From: Paraburkholderia rhynchosiae
Lineage (GTDB): Bacteria > Pseudomonadota > Gammaproteobacteria > Burkholderiales > Burkholderiaceae
Direction of reading: 5' to 3'
NCBI RefSeq assembly: GCF_002879865.1
Contig: NZ_PNXY01000011.1
Coordinates: 124,001-188,000 of the forward strand
DNA: 64,000 bases
Positions 17,916 to 27,670 of this stretch are shown one piece after another. Both the position numbers and the translations under genes were made by a program. Within the stretch, counting starts at the first letter, position 1. Each line of letters begins with the position of its first letter. The notes beneath the pieces were generated by a model, which had not been told where the DNA came from, ran no database searches, and saw only the letters and a list, made by a program, of their open reading frames with translations.

Positions 17916-19346
17916 ATGAACGACTCTTATCTGAACTTCGTCAATTCGCCGTTCGGTGCGCGGCTTGCGCGTTCGTTCGGCCTGCCGAAGCCCGAGGTGC
18001 TGCGCCGCTATCGCGCCGATGAGCCGGAGTTCGGCGGACTGGTCGCGATCGGCGCGGGGCGCGAGCCGCATTTGCTCGATCCGCTCGCGGACCTGGTGGC
18101 GAGCATCGGCGTGACGAGCGTCGCGCATGAAAGCGCCGGGCTCTGGATGCCGCTCGCGCATCGCCACGGTTTGATGACGGGGCGCTTCGAACCCGCGGAT
18201 TCAGGCTCGCCGGCGCGTCTCGCCGCCTTGATCTTCGATGCAAGCGGGATCGAGGACAGCAGCCAGCTCGGACCGTTGCACGCGTTCTTTCACGACACGC
18301 TGCGCTCGCTTGGGCAATGCGGCCGCATCGTCGTGCTGGGACGACCGCCAGAAGGTTGCGCGAGTCCGCGTCAATGGACCGCGCAGCGCGCGCTGGAAGG
18401 CCTCACGCGTTCGCTCGGCAAGGAAGCGCGGCGCGGCATCACGGCGAATCTCGTCTATGTCGAACAAGGCGCCGAGCATCGCGTGGAAGCCACGCTGCGC
18501 TTCTTTCTGTCGCCGCGTTCTGCGTATGTATCGGGCCAGGTGGTGCGGATTGCCGCGAGCGGTTCGGATATCGCTACGGACGGTAACTCCCCGGTGCCGC
18601 CCTTCGACTGGAAGCAGCCTCTCGCGGGCCGGCGCGCGGTGGTGACGGGCGCGGCGCGCGGTATCGGTGCATCGATTGCGAATGTGCTCGCGGCGGAAGG
18701 CGCACACGTGATCGGCATCGATATTCCGTCGGCGCGCGACGCGCTCGAAGCCACCATGCGCCAGTTGAACGGCACCTCCCTGGCCTTCGACATCGCCGCG
18801 CCCGAAGCGCCCGCGCAGATCGCCGCCGCGCTCGACGATCAGGGCGTGGACATCGTCGTGCACAACGCCGGCATCACGAAGGACAAGACCATTGCGAAGA
18901 TGACCGGCGCGATCTGGCAAAGCGTGATCGACATCAACCTGTCCGCGCAGGAACGCATCGACGACGCGTTGCTCGCGGCGGGCATTCTGCGCGACGGCGG
19001 GCGCATCATCGGCGTGTCGTCGATCAGCGGCATTGCGGGCAATCTCGGCCAGACGAATTACGCGACCTCGAAAGCCGGTGTGATCGGCCGTGTGCAAAGC
19101 ATGGCGCCGCTGTTGCGTGCGCGCGGCATCACCATCAACGCGGTCGCGCCGGGCTTTATCGAAACGCAGATGACCGCCAGGATGCCCCTGACCATCCGCG
19201 AAGCCGGACGCCGCATGAATTCGCTCGCCCAGGGCGGCCTGCCGGTCGATGTCGCGCAGACCATCGCGTGGCTTGCGCATCCGGGGTCGGCCGGCATCAG
19301 CGGCCAGGTCGTACGCGTGTGCGGGCAAAGCCTGATCGGAGCATGA
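17916..19346 (+). CDS. High-molecular-weight 3-oxoacyl reductase (FabG4-like SDR)
   Basis: A 476-residue protein, about twice a normal FabG. Residues 1 to about 225 form a degenerate flavodoxin-like/SDR-like domain. The second half is a classical SDR: VVTGAARGIGASIA cofactor loop, VVHNAGITKD (NNAG variant), then Ser in GVSSISGIAG and the YATSK pair. This is the layout of mycobacterial FabG4-type HMwFabGs, which reduce 3-oxoacyl-CoA or oxidise 3-hydroxyacyl-CoA. GGAG lies upstream of ATG 17916. The stop codon overlaps the next start (ATGA at 19343-19346), so it is translationally coupled to the MaoC dehydratase. Confidence 0.88.
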   Translation: MNDSYLNFVNSPFGARLARSFGLPKPEVLRRYRADEPEFGGLVAIGAGREPHLLDPLADLVASIGVTSVAHESAGLWMPLAHRHGLMTGRFEPADSGSPARLAALIFDASGIEDSSQLGPLHAFFHDTLRSLGQCGRIVVLGRPPEGCASPRQWTAQRALEGLTRSLGKEARRGITANLVYVEQGAEHRVEATLRFFLSPRSAYVSGQVVRIAASGSDIATDGNSPVPPFDWKQPLAGRRAVVTGAARGIGASIANVLAAEGAHVIGIDIPSARDALEATMRQLNGTSLAFDIAAPEAPAQIAAALDDQGVDIVVHNAGITKDKTIAKMTGAIWQSVIDINLSAQERIDDALLAAGILRDGGRIIGVSSISGIAGNLGQTNYATSKAGVIGRVQSMAPLLRARGITINAVAPGFIETQMTARMPLTIREAGRRMNSLAQGGLPVDVAQTIAWLAHPGSAGISGQVVRVCGQSLIGA

Positions 19347-20284
19347 GCATGGATGAATCCGGTGATCCGTTCGGCGGCAATCATGCGTCGCGACTCGCGC
19401 GGCATGATGCGGTGCGGCCGAAGACGGTCGTCGTCGAGACCTTGCCCACGCCGGCGAAACTCTATGCACGCGCGTTGTCCGGCATCGTCAAGCGCGGACG
19501 CCCTACGCACCTGCCGGCGTTGCGCCTCGTGCGTCCCGCCGTTGCGCTCGATCCCGGCCCGGTATGGCGTTATGCGCGCGTGTGCGGCTTTATCCCCGAG
19601 CATGGCGTGCCGCTCACGTATCCGCATCTGCTCGCGTTTCCGTTGCATCTGCTGATGCTCACCGACCCCGCGTTCCCGTGGCCCGCCGTCGGCCTGCTGC
19701 ATCTGGCGAATCATGTGCGTTTGCGCCGGCCGCTCGCGTACAAGGACATGCTGCGCGTCGAAGTGGAATTCGGCGCGCTGCTGCGCCACGACAAGGGCCA
19801 GGCGTTCCTGCTGCACACGCGCATCTACCGGCGGGGCGAAGCGGTGTGGGACAGCGACAGCGTCTATCTGAAACGCGGCGTGCCGGTGAGCGGCGGGGCT
19901 CTCGATCCGCTCCAAGTCGACACCGCGGCGCTGCAACGCATTGCGCGCTGGCAACTCGCGCCGCAGCTCGGCCGCGATTATGCGAGCGTGTCGGGCGATT
20001 ACAACCCGATCCATCTCAGTGCGCTATCCGCGAAGGCATTCGGTTTTCCGCGCGCGATCGCACACGGCATGTGGACGCTCGCGCGCGCGGCATCCGCATT
20101 GCAGCCGCCGAAGCCGCTTGCCGAAGCCACGCTCAGCGCCGAATTCAAGGTGCCGATGCTGCTGCCCGGCGAAGTGTCGTTGTGGAGCGCATCGTCTTCG
20201 CTCATCGAACGCGATATCGAGGTACGCGACATCGACGGAGAAAAGCCGCATTTGCGCGGCCGCATGCAATGGAGGCTGCAATGA
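19343..20284 (+). CDS. MaoC-like acyl dehydratase / enoyl-CoA hydratase
   Basis: A 313-residue double hot-dog protein. The C-terminal half carries the hydratase-2 signature: DYASVSGDYNPIHLS, then FGFPRAIAHGMWTLA with the Asp/His catalytic pair. The N-terminal hot-dog lacks these residues and is probably structural. It interconverts (R)-3-hydroxyacyl and trans-2-enoyl thioesters, working with the HMw FabG whose stop overlaps its ATG by 4 bp. An alternative ATG is at 19349. The pair FabG4 plus MaoC next to a thiolase and FadE suggests a beta-oxidation or chain-remodelling module with R-stereochemistry. Confidence 0.88.
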   Translation: MSMDESGDPFGGNHASRLARHDAVRPKTVVVETLPTPAKLYARALSGIVKRGRPTHLPALRLVRPAVALDPGPVWRYARVCGFIPEHGVPLTYPHLLAFPLHLLMLTDPAFPWPAVGLLHLANHVRLRRPLAYKDMLRVEVEFGALLRHDKGQAFLLHTRIYRRGEAVWDSDSVYLKRGVPVSGGALDPLQVDTAALQRIARWQLAPQLGRDYASVSGDYNPIHLSALSAKAFGFPRAIAHGMWTLARAASALQPPKPLAEATLSAEFKVPMLLPGEVSLWSASSSLIERDIEVRDIDGEKPHLRGRMQWRLQ

Positions 20285-20369
20285 AACGCGCACGCGTTTT
20301 TGCCGATAGCGATACTCGCGGTTGCGCCCGCCAGTCCGCTCAACAGACAACAAGCTGAAGGAGCCGAGC

Positions 20370-21671
20370 ATGTCCCACCCGCTGCCAGCCGTGCGCCGCG
20401 TCGCGATTATCGGCGGCAACCGTATTCCGTTTGCCCGCTCGAACACCGCGTATGCGACCGCGTCGAATCAGGACATGCTGATCTTCACGCTGCAAGGACT
20501 GATCGACCGCTATAGCCTGCATGGCGAACGTCTGGGCGAAGTCGCTGCGGGCGCCGTCATCAAGCATTCGCGCGACTTCAATCTCACGCGCGAATCCGTG
20601 CTCTCCACCACACTCGCGAAGGAAACGCCCGCGTACGATGTTCAACAGGCCTGCGGTACGGGTCTGGAAGCGACGATCCTCGTTGCCAACAAGATCGCGT
20701 TGGGGCAGATCGAGGCGGGCATCGCGGGCGGCGTCGATACGACATCCGATGCGCCAATCGGCGTGAACGAAAACATGCGCAAGATTCTGCTCGAAGCCAA
20801 TCGAGGCAGGAGCACAGGCCAACGCGTCGGTGCGTTGGCCAGGCTGCGGCCCGGCATGTTCTTCAAGCCGCTGTTGCCGCGTAATGGAGAGCCGCGTACC
20901 GGACTTTCGATGGGCGAGCATTGCGAATTGATGGCGAAGCGTTGGAACATCTCGCGCGAAGCGCAGGACGTGCTTGCTTACGAGAGCCATCGCAAGTTGG
21001 AGCAAGCGTACGCGCGCGGCTTCGTCAACGATCTGATGACGCCGTATCGTGGCCTCTCACGCGACAACAATTTGCGCTCCGATCTCACGCTCGAAAAGCT
21101 CGCCGCATTGAAGCCCGCATTCGACCGCGACGCCGGCACGCTGACCGCAGGCAATTCGACGCCGCTCACCGACGGCGCGTCCGCTGTGCTGCTCGCTAGC
21201 GAGGAATGGGCCGCGCGTCGGGGGTTGCCGGTGCTCGCGTATCTGAGCTGGTCGGAAACCGCGGCGGTCGACTTCTTCGACAAGAAAGAAGGTCTGCTGA
21301 TGGCGCCCGCCTACGCGGTGCCGCGCATGCTCGCGCGAGCCGGGCTCACGTTGCGGGACTTCGATTTCTATGAAATCCACGAAGCGTTTGCCGCGCAAGT
21401 GTTGTGCACGCTCGCCGCGTGGCAGGATGATGAATATTGCCGCACGCAGCTCGGCCTCGACGGCCCGCTCGGCTCGATAGACAGCGCGAAGCTCAACGTG
21501 AACGGCGGCTCGCTCGCCACGGGTCATCCGTTCGCGGCGACGGGCGGCCGCATCGTCGCGGGCCTCGCGAAGATGCTTGCGCAACTCGATAAACCGGCGG
21601 GCACCGCGCGCGGACTGATCTCGATCTGCGCGGCGGGCGGCCAGGGCGTGGTGGCGATAGTCGAACGCTGA
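20370..21671 (+). CDS. Acetyl-CoA C-acyltransferase (FadI-like thiolase)
   Basis: A 433-residue thiolase. The nucleophile is Cys95 in QQACGTGLEA, with the other active-site blocks EIHEAFAAQ, GGSLATGHPFAATGGR and SICAAGGQG in proper order. The size and GEHCELMAKRWNISREAQD block resemble FadI. It cleaves 3-oxoacyl-CoA with CoA as the last beta-oxidation step. AAGGAG lies 7 nt before ATG 20370, which decides the start over an upstream codon at 20322. It lies 85 bp after the MaoC gene in the same operon. Confidence 0.92.
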   Translation: MSHPLPAVRRVAIIGGNRIPFARSNTAYATASNQDMLIFTLQGLIDRYSLHGERLGEVAAGAVIKHSRDFNLTRESVLSTTLAKETPAYDVQQACGTGLEATILVANKIALGQIEAGIAGGVDTTSDAPIGVNENMRKILLEANRGRSTGQRVGALARLRPGMFFKPLLPRNGEPRTGLSMGEHCELMAKRWNISREAQDVLAYESHRKLEQAYARGFVNDLMTPYRGLSRDNNLRSDLTLEKLAALKPAFDRDAGTLTAGNSTPLTDGASAVLLASEEWAARRGLPVLAYLSWSETAAVDFFDKKEGLLMAPAYAVPRMLARAGLTLRDFDFYEIHEAFAAQVLCTLAAWQDDEYCRTQLGLDGPLGSIDSAKLNVNGGSLATGHPFAATGGRIVAGLAKMLAQLDKPAGTARGLISICAAGGQGVVAIVER

Positions 21672-21747
21672 CCGTCATAGACGCAAGATGCAGGACCATG
21701 CAGCACACCACACAAACAGATGAAGCCACGGCTTCAGGAGACGACCG

Positions 21748-23526
21748 ATGACCGAGCCCACTCAAGCCTCGCCTTGGCCCACCGCGGCGAACCAGGCAAC
21801 CGGGCGGCCGAACCACGCGCCCAACACCGACGGCATCTGGTACGCGTCGTATCCCGCCGGCGTCCCGCATGAAATCGATGTCGGCAAATACGAATCGGTC
21901 GTGCAATTCTTCGACGAATGCATCGCGCAGTTCCGCGAGCGCGTTGCTTATGTGAGCGTCGGCGCGAGCATGACCTATGGCGAACTCGGCCGTAAGGCGA
22001 CGGCGTTCGCCGCGTATCTGCAAAGCATTGGCGTGAAGCCGGGCGACCGGGTCGCGATCATGTTGCCGAACACGTTTCAGTATCCGGTGTCGCTGTTCGG
22101 CGTTCTGAAAGCCGGCGCCGTGGTGGTCAACGTGAATCCGCTCTATACCGTGCGCGAACTCGCGCATCAGTTGAAGGACAGCGGCGCGCAGAGCATCATC
22201 GTGTTCGAGAACTTTGCGAAGACGGTGCAGGATGCGCTGCCGGGCACCAAGGTGCAGAACGTGATCGTGACCGGACTCGGCGACCTGCTCGCCGACGGCC
22301 TCAATCTAAAGGGGCGTCTGCTCAATTTCATGCTGCGTCATGTGAAGAAGATGGTGCCCGCGTACGACCTGCCGCAAGCGGTGCCGCTGCTGGAGGCGCT
22401 CGCCATCGGCTATGCGCGGCCTTTGACGCCCGTTCGCCCGACTCATCACGACATTGCTTTTCTCCAGTACACCGGCGGAACGACCGGGGTCGCGAAGGGC
22501 GCAATACTTACGCACAGGAATATCATCGCCAATCTGCTGCAGGCGAAGGCGTGGGCCGAAGGTCAATTGAGCGGCGAAGTCGAAACGGTGCTCACGCCGC
22601 TGCCGCTCTATCACATCTATTCGCTGACGGTGAACGCACTGATCTTCATGGGGCTCGGCGGGCGCAACATTCTGATCGCGAATCCGCGCGACATGAAGCG
22701 CGTGATGATGATCATCCGTCACGAGAAATTCACCGGCATGACGGCGGTCAACACGCTGTACAACGCCTTTCTCGAGAACGAGGAGTTCTGCAAGCGCGAC
22801 TTCTCCAATCTGAAGCTCGCGATGGCGGGCGGCATGGCCACGCAGAAGTCGGTGGCCGATCGCTTCAAGGCCGTCACGGGCAAGCCGATCATCGAAGGCT
22901 ACGGCCTGACCGAGTGCTCGCCGATCGTGTCGATGAACCCCGTCGACATCTCCAACCTGCGCGACTTCGAAGGCTCGATCGGTCTGCCCGCGCCGTCCAC
23001 GCAAGTCCGCTTCAGGAAAGACGATGGCAGTTGGGCGAACATCGGCGAAGCGGGCGAGTTATGCGTAAAGGGACCGCAGGTGATGAAGGGCTACTGGAAC
23101 CGCCCCGAAGAAACGGCGAAGACGATCGACAACGAGGGTTGGCTCGCGACCGGCGACATCGGCGTGATGGATTCGCGCGGCTTCATTCGCCTCATCGACC
23201 GGAAGAAAGACATGATCCTGGTGTCGGGCTTTAACGTCTATCCGAACGAAATCGAAGACGTGATCGCCGCGCATCCCGATGTGCGCGAAGTGGCGGCAAT
23301 CGGCGTGCCGGACGACGCGCAGGGCGAGCGGGTGAAGGTGTTCGTCGTGAAGCGCAATCCGTCGCTGACCGCCGAGCAGGTGATCGCCCATTGCCGCAAG
23401 AATCTGACGGGCTACAAGGTGCCGAAGGTCGTCGAGTTCCGCGACGAACTGCCGCAAACGAACGTCGGCAAGATTCTGCGCCGGGCGCTGCGAGACGAGG
23501 AACTCGCGAAGCAAAAGACTGCCTGA
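21748..23526 (+). CDS. fadD: Long-chain fatty-acid-CoA ligase
   Basis: A 592-residue AMP-forming ligase. Motifs: phosphate loop YTGGTTGVAKGAILTHRN, YGLTECSPIVS, GWLATGDIG and VGKILRRALRDEE with the C-terminal catalytic Lys. NPLYTVREL and the linker DRKKDMILVSGFNVYPNEIE are characteristic of FadD. It activates fatty acids to acyl-CoA, feeding FadE and the reductase/dehydratase/thiolase encoded just upstream. AGGAGA lies 7 nt before the ATG, 76 bp after the thiolase stop. Confidence 0.93.
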   Translation: MTEPTQASPWPTAANQATGRPNHAPNTDGIWYASYPAGVPHEIDVGKYESVVQFFDECIAQFRERVAYVSVGASMTYGELGRKATAFAAYLQSIGVKPGDRVAIMLPNTFQYPVSLFGVLKAGAVVVNVNPLYTVRELAHQLKDSGAQSIIVFENFAKTVQDALPGTKVQNVIVTGLGDLLADGLNLKGRLLNFMLRHVKKMVPAYDLPQAVPLLEALAIGYARPLTPVRPTHHDIAFLQYTGGTTGVAKGAILTHRNIIANLLQAKAWAEGQLSGEVETVLTPLPLYHIYSLTVNALIFMGLGGRNILIANPRDMKRVMMIIRHEKFTGMTAVNTLYNAFLENEEFCKRDFSNLKLAMAGGMATQKSVADRFKAVTGKPIIEGYGLTECSPIVSMNPVDISNLRDFEGSIGLPAPSTQVRFRKDDGSWANIGEAGELCVKGPQVMKGYWNRPEETAKTIDNEGWLATGDIGVMDSRGFIRLIDRKKDMILVSGFNVYPNEIEDVIAAHPDVREVAAIGVPDDAQGERVKVFVVKRNPSLTAEQVIAHCRKNLTGYKVPKVVEFRDELPQTNVGKILRRALRDEELAKQKTA

Positions 23527-23575
23527 CAGGTAAGGCGCTTGCGTGAAGTCTTGCGCCACCTTTCCGGAGAGATCG

Positions 23576-24616
23576 ATGACGCACCGCCTGTTAGCACGCC
23601 TGGGCCTTGTTCTTTTTGTGCGTTGCGTACGGCCCGGCGCTGACGCCGGCGTGGCGGCGCCATCGAGCGCGGTGGATTCACGCGCATCGCGGCGCAGGTT
23701 CCGCCACGGCACGCTGCTGCTCGGCGCGCTAATAGTAATGGCTGGCGCACTGAGCATGGCGACATTGCCGGCCTTCGCGCAAAACGACGACAAGCCGCCT
23801 GCGCTCGAAGCCGCGAGCGGCGTCAAGCCGCCCGCCACGCCATCGACGCAGGTCGGCAAACTGACGCTCGATCAGCAGGTGAAATGGCTGCGCGCCGCGC
23901 AACGAAGCGGCGCGCTCGAACAACTCGACGACGCGAAACTCGTCGCGCTGTTCAAGTCGATCGATCCGCTCGCGCTGCCGCGCTATATCAAGGAAGGACC
24001 GAACGGCTACGCGTCGTATGAGTTCACCATGTCGCGTTCCGAGCGCATTCACGGCCAGTGGCCCGACAAGCCGGACCACATGCTCGTGCGGCTCGCGCAC
24101 AACCCGCTGCGCATTTACGCGAAGTGGCTGCCCGACGGCGCGCGCGCGGGCCAGGAAATCCTCTACGACGAGTCCAAACGCGCCGATGAAATGTATGGTC
24201 ACCTGGGCGGCATCATGAATGTGATGCCGTTATGGACGTCGCTAAACGGCGCCCTCGCCCGTTCGCAATCGAATCACGACGTGCGCGATCTCGGCACCGA
24301 ATACATTGCTCAACAGTATTTGAGCGAGGGCAAGAAATACATCGAGGCCGGCTTGCCGCGTTCTACGCAGGTGGAAGTGAAGACGATCGACGGCGTACGC
24401 GTGGTCGCGTTCACGTTCGAGACGCCGACCGGTCAGCCGCAGTTCTACGCGAAGAAGGAAACGCTGGGGCTCGATTTGCGGCATCCGTATTTCCGCACCG
24501 TCGAGTCCTATGACAACGACGGTCGCATCTTCGAGAAGATCGTGTTCGAAACCATCACGCCGAAAGCTTTCGACGATTCCACTTTCGATCCGAAAAACAA
24601 GGCCTATAAGTTCTAG
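23576..24616 (+). CDS. Exported DUF1571 protein
   Basis: A 346-residue protein with a hydrophobic export segment around residues 42-63 (LLLGALIVMAGALSMATLPA then AFAQ), so either the signal is internal or the true start is later. The mature part is the DUF1571 domain (ERIHGQWPDKPDHMLVRL, MYGHLGGIMNVMPLW, KKETLGLDLRHPYFRTVESYDND), probably periplasmic and possibly LolA-like in fold. GGAG before ATG 23576. It lies 49 bp after fadD and may be the last gene of that operon. Function unknown. Confidence 0.8.
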   Translation: MTHRLLARLGLVLFVRCVRPGADAGVAAPSSAVDSRASRRRFRHGTLLLGALIVMAGALSMATLPAFAQNDDKPPALEAASGVKPPATPSTQVGKLTLDQQVKWLRAAQRSGALEQLDDAKLVALFKSIDPLALPRYIKEGPNGYASYEFTMSRSERIHGQWPDKPDHMLVRLAHNPLRIYAKWLPDGARAGQEILYDESKRADEMYGHLGGIMNVMPLWTSLNGALARSQSNHDVRDLGTEYIAQQYLSEGKKYIEAGLPRSTQVEVKTIDGVRVVAFTFETPTGQPQFYAKKETLGLDLRHPYFRTVESYDNDGRIFEKIVFETITPKAFDDSTFDPKNKAYKF

Positions 24617-25023
24617 CGCGGCGCGAATACGAAGCTCACGTAAGTGGACTGCGCGGCGGACTGCGCGCCTCGTTCGTGACTGTGCTCCACACGATGAGTC
24701 GCGCGAGTGGCGAGCTCCTTCAGCACGAAGTAATCCGAGGCGCGCGTCACGCCGATCAGCCAGGATGCCGTGCCCGCCTCCGCCGATGTCTGTAAAAGCG
24801 GCGCAAGTGTGGTGTGCCACAGTAAGCCGATGTCGTCGCCGGTTTCAAACGTCGGCAAGTTCATGGCAGCGGCATAGCGGGCAAACGCGGCGCTGAATGC
24901 TAAAGTCGAATCGGCTATCGCGACGGTGTCCCTGTGCGACGCGGCATGCGCGAGCCAGGGCCACGCGGTGCCTGCCGTGGTCGAAAGCCATGCACTCGTC
25001 ATCATGAAGGCGCGTCGGTCCAT
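24613..25023 (-). CDS. Small exported protein with twin-arginine-like leader
   Basis: A 136-residue protein starting MDRRAFMMTSAWLSTTAGTA, with an RRxF motif, a hydrophobic stretch and a cleavage-like AHAA site, as for Tat or Sec export. The rest (DTVAIADSTLAFSAAFARYA, SWLIGVTRASDYFVLKELA) is not a family I recognise. The frame continues upstream to 25080, but the leader argues for 25023. It lies 29 bp after the flavoprotein gene and may be its periplasmic partner. Its stop overlaps the stop of the convergent DUF1571 gene. Confidence 0.6.
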   Translation of the reverse strand: MDRRAFMMTSAWLSTTAGTAWPWLAHAASHRDTVAIADSTLAFSAAFARYAAAMNLPTFETGDDIGLLWHTTLAPLLQTSAEAGTASWLIGVTRASDYFVLKELATRATHRVEHSHERGAQSAAQSTYVSFVFAPR

Positions 25024-25052
25024 GCGTTTTATCCAGTCATCGTTCCTGCCGG

Positions 25053-26678
25053 TCAGGTATATCCGCGCCGGTCGCGCCATGCCGCCGGCCAGATGCCCTG
25101 CTTGCCCGGCGCGAGAATGCCGTTCGGGTCGAGCGCGTCCTTGATCGTTTCCGACAGCCGCAGCAACGCGCCGTCGTTGAAGCTGTACTGTGCAGCGGCG
25201 AAATCCATATACGCGAGATGGGCGCGATATTCACCGTAACCGGCCGCACGCGCATCGCTCATCAGCGAACGCAATAACGCGCCGGCCTGCTCGACCTGGC
25301 CGGCGTCGTCCCGATCGAAAATCGCCGCAAAAATGTGATGCAGATGACGCACGCCCGCCGTAAAACCGCCGTAGTAATCGAAGCCGTATTCCGCGGCGCG
25401 CGCCTTTACCATGAAGTATTGGCGCAGCGCATCGCGCCCGGTCGCGGGGCACACCGGCGCGAAGTCTACATGCGCGCCCGCGCCGCCGCGCCAGTCGAGC
25501 ATGCGAAACGCGCTCATCGCCGGGATGCCCGCAAGATTGCGGTCGCCACCCGCCGTGGGCTGCGCATCGCCCGCATAACGCCTCGCGAAGAGCCGCGCTT
25601 GCGGCACGCGCGCGAACGCCCGCTGCACGATCGCGTAGCGCGCGTCGATCAGTTCAGGCGTGCCGTACAGCGCGAAATGCAGGTTCCAGCGCCCGACGTT
25701 CAGCTTGTCGAGCATCGCGGCCACCGCGCTCTCGGGCATCGGGCCGGGACCGTCGTACCACTGGGCACGCGCCGACAATCCTGCCGCGCGACGCAAACCA
25801 CCTTCGATCACCGCGTGGTTGCGGATCGTTTCATCGAGCCGCAACGGCCGCAAGGTTTCGACGATGGCTTCGAGATCCGCCTCATGGCGAAACTGGATTT
25901 CACCGAGCAGATACGCAGGCGGCGCGGGCATCAGCCATACGCCGAGCTTCGTGACGATGCCGTAGTTCGACTGCATGAACATCGCGTCGAACGACGGTCC
26001 ATAGCCCGGCTGATAAAGCTGCCACGCGGTGCTTGTGTCGATTGCGCCCATGCCCGTGCGTAAGACGTCGCCGTTGGCCAGCACCACTTCCATCCCGCAT
26101 TGCGTGGCCGCATGATCGCCATACGCCGTGTAGCCGAAGCCGCGTTCGAGCGTATTGCCGACCACGCTGCCCCAACCAGCCGCCGGCGGATCGACCCAAA
26201 GCCGGTAGCCCTTGTCGCGCAGATGCGCGTACAGATCGAAGTAGCTCACGCCCGGCTCGACCAGCGCATAACCGAGGGTTTCATTGACCTCGATGATGCG
26301 GTTCATCCGTTGCAGATCGAGCACGACCGAGCCGGCGAGACGTGGCGCCGCGCCGCCGTACGCGAAATTGCGCCCGGTCGAGACCGTCCACAACGGAATG
26401 CGATATTGATTCGCTACGCGCAGTACCGCGCGAATTTCATCGACGGATGCGGGCACTAGCGCGGCGCTCGCCGAAAACGCCTCGCGCTCGCCGGGCGCGA
26501 ACGGATCGAGATAGGCGGAGAGTCCAGTCGCCGAATTCACGACGTGCGGCTCACCGACAATCGAGCGCCAGGCGGCGAGCGCACGGTCGAACTGCGCGGC
26601 GGAAACTTTCGGCGGCAGGCTGCGGGTCAAGGGCTCTCCTTCGGCGGCGGAACGGCCGGCGCTCGTGCGCTCGAGCAT
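25053..26678 (-). CDS. FAD-linked oxidase, vanillyl-alcohol oxidase / p-cresol methylhydroxylase family
   Basis: A 541-residue flavoprotein. The PCMH-type FAD domain has VSTGRNFAYGGAAPRLAGSV, VEPGVSYFDLYAHLRDKGY and VVGNTLERGFGYTAYGDH. It continues with the VAO-type substrate domain (MFMQSNYGIVTKLGVWLMP) and ends with LDPNGILAPGKQGIWP. Relatives oxidise para-substituted phenols such as 4-cresol, eugenol or vanillyl alcohol. A cytochrome c subunit (PchC-like), needed by the hydroxylase members, is not adjacent; the only partner is the small exported protein. That favours either a true oxidase or a distant electron acceptor. No clear export signal. Confidence 0.88.
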   Translation of the reverse strand: MLERTSAGRSAAEGEPLTRSLPPKVSAAQFDRALAAWRSIVGEPHVVNSATGLSAYLDPFAPGEREAFSASAALVPASVDEIRAVLRVANQYRIPLWTVSTGRNFAYGGAAPRLAGSVVLDLQRMNRIIEVNETLGYALVEPGVSYFDLYAHLRDKGYRLWVDPPAAGWGSVVGNTLERGFGYTAYGDHAATQCGMEVVLANGDVLRTGMGAIDTSTAWQLYQPGYGPSFDAMFMQSNYGIVTKLGVWLMPAPPAYLLGEIQFRHEADLEAIVETLRPLRLDETIRNHAVIEGGLRRAAGLSARAQWYDGPGPMPESAVAAMLDKLNVGRWNLHFALYGTPELIDARYAIVQRAFARVPQARLFARRYAGDAQPTAGGDRNLAGIPAMSAFRMLDWRGGAGAHVDFAPVCPATGRDALRQYFMVKARAAEYGFDYYGGFTAGVRHLHHIFAAIFDRDDAGQVEQAGALLRSLMSDARAAGYGEYRAHLAYMDFAAAQYSFNDGALLRLSETIKDALDPNGILAPGKQGIWPAAWRDRRGYT

Positions 26679-26794
26679 TCGCCGCTTCTTTCGTCATCGC
26701 GGCACGGCACGCCTTGCATGCGTCGACTTGCGGCGACGTAGGCGTGGCCATGTATCGAAGTATAGGAAGCGACGAGCAACGCAATAACGCCGCG

Positions 26795-27670
26795 CTACTG
26801 CCACGTTTCGGGCTTGCCGCCGAGCGCGCTGCAGACGTCGACGGCGATCGAGCGCAGCTTGCCTTCCGCGATCGGCCCCGACAACGCGTAGCCCATGCCG
26901 TCGTTGATCCAGTAGAAGGTGCGCCGGTTGCCGTCGCGCAACAGGCGGAACGCGGTCTCGTCGCGCGCGGTGCCGGTCACATACAGCGTGAGCCGCGCGC
27001 CGGCGCGGTTCTCGTACATGAACTGCGCGGCCGGTCCCGCTTCGCCGGGCAACAGACGGCCGCCCACCAGCGAATAGCCGTATTCCTGCAACGACGGCAC
27101 GGAAAGCGGCCGGTTCAGACGTTTCGAGAGCCAGTTGATCAGATGTTCTTCGTCGCTCGCCGCAACTTCCACAGGATGACGCCGCTCGGGCGTGTACACC
27201 GCGTAGGCGACGTCGGCGCGCTCCGCGAAGCTCGGCGGCCGCGCGCCCAACCCGTTCCACGCGCCGCCGGTCAGGCGCGGCGCGAGCGGACCCAGCGCCA
27301 GCGCGAGCCCCGCGCCCACGGCAAGCCAGCACGCCGCGATACCGACACGCTGCCACCACGGCGCGCGCGGACGCAGGACGATGACAGCGGGGTCGTCCGC
27401 ATCATGGGCCTCATTACGCCCGGCCTGTTCCGCTCGTTCGGCTTGTTCATCGGAAGCGCGGCGCGCGTCGCTCGGCGGGGCGCCGCACAGCGCGCGCAGC
27501 GCGGCCTTTTGCGCGCGCCATGCCGCGACGCGCGCAGCGGCTTGCGGATGCTGCCCGAGCAGCGCCGCGATGCGCTCGCGCTCGGCCTGCGTCACCTCGC
27601 CGTCGACAAACGCCGACAGCGCTCGCAGGTCTACCCCGTCGGGCAAGCTGGAATCGTGGTCGTTATTCAT
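26795..27670 (-). CDS. Membrane anti-sigma factor (RsiW-like)
   Basis: A 291-residue protein. The N-terminus (DLRALSAFVDGEVTQAERERIAALL) is a cytosolic zinc-finger-like anti-sigma domain without the full HxxxCxxC set. One transmembrane helix follows at about 108-130 (VGIAACWLAVGAGLALAL), then a periplasmic domain. Its start overlaps the stop of the ECF sigma gene by 4 bp (27667-27670), the usual arrangement for cognate sigma/anti-sigma pairs. Confidence 0.88.
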   Translation of the reverse strand: MNNDHDSSLPDGVDLRALSAFVDGEVTQAERERIAALLGQHPQAAARVAAWRAQKAALRALCGAPPSDARRASDEQAERAEQAGRNEAHDADDPAVIVLRPRAPWWQRVGIAACWLAVGAGLALALGPLAPRLTGGAWNGLGARPPSFAERADVAYAVYTPERRHPVEVAASDEEHLINWLSKRLNRPLSVPSLQEYGYSLVGGRLLPGEAGPAAQFMYENRAGARLTLYVTGTARDETAFRLLRDGNRRTFYWINDGMGYALSGPIAEGKLRSIAVDVCSALGGKPETWQ

